Source: Chloroflexota bacterium (GTDB lineage Bacteria; Chloroflexota; UBA11872). From it: 64,000 nucleotides of DNA. The notes beneath the pieces were generated by a model. The model was not told where the DNA came from and did not search any database. It saw only the letters and a list, made by a program, of their open reading frames with translations. This document shows positions 58,562 to 64,000 of this stretch, in pieces. Where the stretch lies: assembly GCA_022821905.1 (NCBI GenBank), contig JAJECS010000027.1, positions 248,001 to 312,000 on the forward strand, given 5' to 3'. Position 1 is the stretch's first letter. Every line of letters begins with the position of its first letter. Position numbers and translations under genes: made by a program.

Positions 58562-58667
58562 GCGGCGACGCCTCTCAACACCTGAACGATGCGCATGGTC
58601 ACGAGTGAGAGAATATCCGCCATGAGCCCGAGCCGGGACGTCCGGCGACGCAATCTGGCGGAGGCAT

Positions 58668-59435
58668 ATGGGAAGACTCGAAGGAAAGGCCGCGCTGATC
58701 ACGGGCGGTGGCACGGGCATCGGGCGCGCCATCGCCCTGCGCTTCGCGGCGGAAGGCGCGCGCGTCGTGATCGCGCAGCGCAACGCCGAGGCGCTCGATG
58801 CGACGGTCGCCGACATTGAGGCGGACGGCGGTTGGGCCCAGGCAGTCCCGACCGACATCACGCAGACCGACCAGGTGCTCGCGCTCGTCGATCAGGCAAT
58901 TGAAGCGACGGGCCGGCTGGACATCCTGGTCAACAACGCCGGGCGCACCGGTCGCGCGGGCGCGTTTCTCGATGTCGAGCTCGATGTCTGGCGCGACTTC
59001 ATCGAGACCAATCTCACCGGACCGTTTGTCATCGCGCAGGCGGTGGCGCGTCACATGGTGTCGGCCCGAATTCCGGGCCGGATCATCAACACCGGCTCGG
59101 TGGACTCCTTCGCCTCCGAGATGCAGGCCGCGCCCTACGCCGCCAGCAAGGGCGGCCTCCTGATGCTCACGCGCAGCATGGCGATCGAGCTCGGCGGCCA
59201 CGGCATCGCGGTCAATCTCCTGGCGCCCGGTCCCATCCTGGTGGACAAGAACGCGCCGCGCTATCAGGACCCGGCCCTGGTGGCCAAGCGCACGGAGGCC
59301 ATTCCGCTGGGTCCCTTTGGACGGGTCGAGGACGTGGCCGCCGCGGCGCTCTTCCTGGCCAGCGACGAGTGTCAATACGTGACCGGCAGCGCCATCACCA
59401 TCGACGGCGGCACGCTGGCTAAGGCGCACTTCTAG
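58668..59435 (+). CDS. Short-chain dehydrogenase/reductase
   Basis: A classical SDR of 255 residues: cofactor loop TGGGTGIG near residues 12-19, NNAG 89-92, and catalytic S144, Y157 and K161 (YAASK). The end TGSAITIDGGTLAKAHF is typical. The lack of an Asp after strand 2 (VVIAQRNAEAL) leaves NAD versus NADP open. ATG 58668 has a GGAGG site close upstream. It is divergent from the sorbosone-type gene, suggesting shared control of sugar oxidation. Confidence 0.9.
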   Translation: MGRLEGKAALITGGGTGIGRAIALRFAAEGARVVIAQRNAEALDATVADIEADGGWAQAVPTDITQTDQVLALVDQAIEATGRLDILVNNAGRTGRAGAFLDVELDVWRDFIETNLTGPFVIAQAVARHMVSARIPGRIINTGSVDSFASEMQAAPYAASKGGLLMLTRSMAIELGGHGIAVNLLAPGPILVDKNAPRYQDPALVAKRTEAIPLGPFGRVEDVAAAALFLASDECQYVTGSAITIDGGTLAKAHF

Positions 59436-59490
59436 GAAACCCCTGACAAAAGCGCCTTCCCCCTTTGAGGGGACCATTGCGTGACCCTTC

Positions 59491-59556
59491 CGTCATTCCC
59501 GCGAAGGAAGACCATTGCGCACCCCCTCCGTCATTCCCGCGAAGGCGGGAATCCAG
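59491..59556. repeat. One half and one full dRS3-like repeat
   Basis: A half copy (CATTCCCGCGAAGGA, 59491-59510) is followed by a full copy (59530-59556). Both are preceded by a similar ACC(A)TTGCG-N-CC-CTCCGTC context, so the pair looks like a local duplication with one arm lost. It fills the gap between the convergent SDR and M81 genes. Confidence 0.8.
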
Positions 59557-59675
59557 TCCGGTCAATCCTGGAGGCGCGCTGGAAACCTGGCGTAGAGCCT
59601 GCCCTGCACTCGATACAGGGGTGAGGGTGATCCGGGGCATACGAGCGGGGTATCGACCAGTCGCGCAATGGCCCC

Positions 59676-61151
59676 CTAAAGCTCGACGTCGTCCAGCGGC
59701 CAGATCGGCCGGCGCAGCCGGGTGTACCGATGCTCCCGCGGGTCGAAACGGTGCTGCGCCGGGAACGCCACCCGATGCACGCTGCCGGCGATCGGCTCGT
59801 AGGCGCCGCGGAAGTGGTTGGCGGACTTGACGCCGATCCATGACAGGCGCTCGGGCTCGAAGCCGAGCATTCGCGGTCCCTCCAGGTCGAACACCTGCAT
59901 CCGGTGCGTCGTCACCGCGACGTGGACGCCGCCGATCCGCAGCAGCGCCGACGGACCGAAGTCCTGCACCATGCCCGTGTACATGGGACCGGTGATCGGA
60001 AAGCGCAGGTCCAACAAGCGCTCCACCACCGCCGTGGCGCGAACGGGCGGCCCCTGGTCCGGCGCCGACTTGCCGCCGATGTCCACGGAAATCTCGGCGC
60101 CCTCGCCCGCCTGCCGGGCAATCTCCACGACCTCCGGGTCGCAGATGGTGACGATGAGGGCGTTGGATAGCCCCGCGTCCAGAAACGCCCGCAGCATGCC
60201 AACCGAGTCGCCCGGCGCGCCGCCGCCCGGATTGTCCTGCGGGTCGCCGAACACGGCTGGCCCGCCGTCCACGGCCCGAGCCGATTGCAGCGCCTCATCC
60301 CAGGACTCCAGGTCGGGCAGGAACTGCTCGCGCTGGGCGTAGATCCAGCTACTCAGCGCCTCGGCTTGGCGCCGTGCGAGATCCGCGTCGCGGTCGGCGA
60401 CCACGATCACGGACGCCCCGGCGTCGTGGATGTCCGCCCACGGGAAGCCCGGCGCCACCGACGCGGTGAGAATGCCGGGCTGCGTCTCCAGCGCGTGGGC
60501 GCGGGCGATGATCGTGTCGAACGGCTCGCGCCCGGTGAACTGCCCGCCTGTCCACAGCATCGGCAGCTGCCGCCACGCCATCACGGGGGATAGCTCGCCG
60601 CGCAGCGTCCCCACGATCATCTCCGAGGCTTCCAGCCCTCGCTCCAGGAAGTCGGTGTGCGGGTAGTTGTCGCAGGGAATCAGCGCGGTGGTGGAGTCGC
60701 ACATGCGCTGGGTGATGTTCCCGTGGAGGTCCAGCGTGGATATGACCGGCGGGTCGTGGCCGATCACCTCGCGGATGCCGCCGAGCAGATCGCCCTCACC
60801 GTCCTCAACATCCTCGATGACCATCGCCCCGTGAAGGTCCAGCAGCACGCCGTCCACCGGACCCAGGTTCGCCAGGCGCTCCAGGAACTCGCCCTTCAGT
60901 CGCCGCCAGGCCTCTGACTCGACCGGGGCCGACGGCTCGGCAAAGGTCCACAGCACGGGCGCCAGCTCGAAACCGAACTCCTCCGCGCCTGCGATGAATC
61001 CCCCGGCGCCGGAGTTGACGCCGCGATGCACGTCAATGATCTCGTCGCCCCGCAGCAGCCCCCGCCCGGTCTCCGAAAACGCCTCATAGGGCGTCGCAAC
61101 GGGCGTAAACGAGCTCGATTCGTGCGCGATGGCGCCAATGGCAATCCGCAT
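59676..61151 (-). CDS. M81-family metallopeptidase (MlrC-like)
   Basis: A 491-residue protein of the MlrC/M81 family, named after the microcystin-degradation enzyme. The N-terminus MRIAIGAIAHESSSFTPV is the family start; STLDLHGNIT and PCDNYPHTDFLERG carry the Asp and His residues expected to bind zinc; DPQDNPGGGAPGDSVGMLRA and VKSANHFRGAYEPIA are conserved blocks. Most members are in bacteria that never meet microcystin, so a different peptide or amide substrate is likely. ATG 61151 is used instead of 61199. Confidence 0.87.
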   Translation of the reverse strand: MRIAIGAIAHESSSFTPVATPYEAFSETGRGLLRGDEIIDVHRGVNSGAGGFIAGAEEFGFELAPVLWTFAEPSAPVESEAWRRLKGEFLERLANLGPVDGVLLDLHGAMVIEDVEDGEGDLLGGIREVIGHDPPVISTLDLHGNITQRMCDSTTALIPCDNYPHTDFLERGLEASEMIVGTLRGELSPVMAWRQLPMLWTGGQFTGREPFDTIIARAHALETQPGILTASVAPGFPWADIHDAGASVIVVADRDADLARRQAEALSSWIYAQREQFLPDLESWDEALQSARAVDGGPAVFGDPQDNPGGGAPGDSVGMLRAFLDAGLSNALIVTICDPEVVEIARQAGEGAEISVDIGGKSAPDQGPPVRATAVVERLLDLRFPITGPMYTGMVQDFGPSALLRIGGVHVAVTTHRMQVFDLEGPRMLGFEPERLSWIGVKSANHFRGAYEPIAGSVHRVAFPAQHRFDPREHRYTRLRRPIWPLDDVEL

Positions 61152-61229
61152 GGGCAGGGCCTTGCGGGGACAAGCAAGCGTGCCGCCAAACCGTGGCACG
61201 CGGGCGCTTAGACCGTCAACGGGCTGGCC

Positions 61230-64000
<2,771 letters not shown>

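Overview
The window is about 64 kb of GC-rich bacterial chromosome. A mur/fts cell-division cluster with a small FtsL/DivIC-like protein, dispersed ATTCCCGC/GCGGGAAT palindromes that encode HSREGGNP-type peptides when read through, and many Gfo/Idh, phytanoyl-dioxygenase, DapA-like and MlrC-type genes suggest a Chloroflexota lineage (Dehalococcoidia/SAR202-like or a sponge-associated relative). This placement is an inference; no rRNA or tRNA gene was seen.

Layout. 1-2955: the tail of an unidentified gene, a DHA2 drug exporter, an unknown reverse-strand gene and an RNase HI-like protein. 3018-14678: one forward dcw operon, mraZ-rsmH-ftsL-ftsI-ftsW-murG-murC-murB-ftsQ-ftsA-ftsZ, with short gaps or overlaps, preceded by a promoter and MraZ-box-like repeats. 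It lacks mraY, murD, murE, murF and ddl, and the ftsL-like gene has an in-frame TAG followed by 42 more coding-like codons. 14735-19451: yggS, yggT, hisS, hisH, hisA and hisF. 19448-32391: accessory metabolism (DapA-like aldolase, zinc dehydrogenase, acetyltransferase, PhyH dioxygenase, six-hairpin-type protein, VOC proteins, vapBC, thioesterase, DUF4432 epimerase, DUF402 protein, SAF-domain dehydrogenase), mixed with palindromic repeats.

32313-55677 is the most unusual part: eight tandem reverse-strand paralogues (called P1-P8 here by rising coordinate; transcription runs P8 to P1) of a roughly 950-residue polytopic membrane protein, repeating every ~3.0 kb. Each has a multi-helix N-terminal half, a soluble middle region and a beta-rich C-terminal domain. 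Their layout resembles GT-C type (DUF2298/YYY-like) glycosyltransferases, but I do not recognise the family with certainty. The spacers between copies carry decayed copies of the last ~41 codons of the Gfo/Idh/MocA gene lying upstream of P8. This shows that the duplicated unit was [oxidoreductase 3' end + membrane protein]. P1 is truncated where it meets the neighbouring SAF-domain gene.

55721-61151: Gfo/Idh/MocA oxidoreductase and a secreted sorbosone-dehydrogenase-type beta-propeller, probably leading the same reverse operon as the array, then a divergent SDR and an MlrC-type M81 protein. 61230-64000: the C-terminal part of a type I restriction HsdR subunit that runs off the window.
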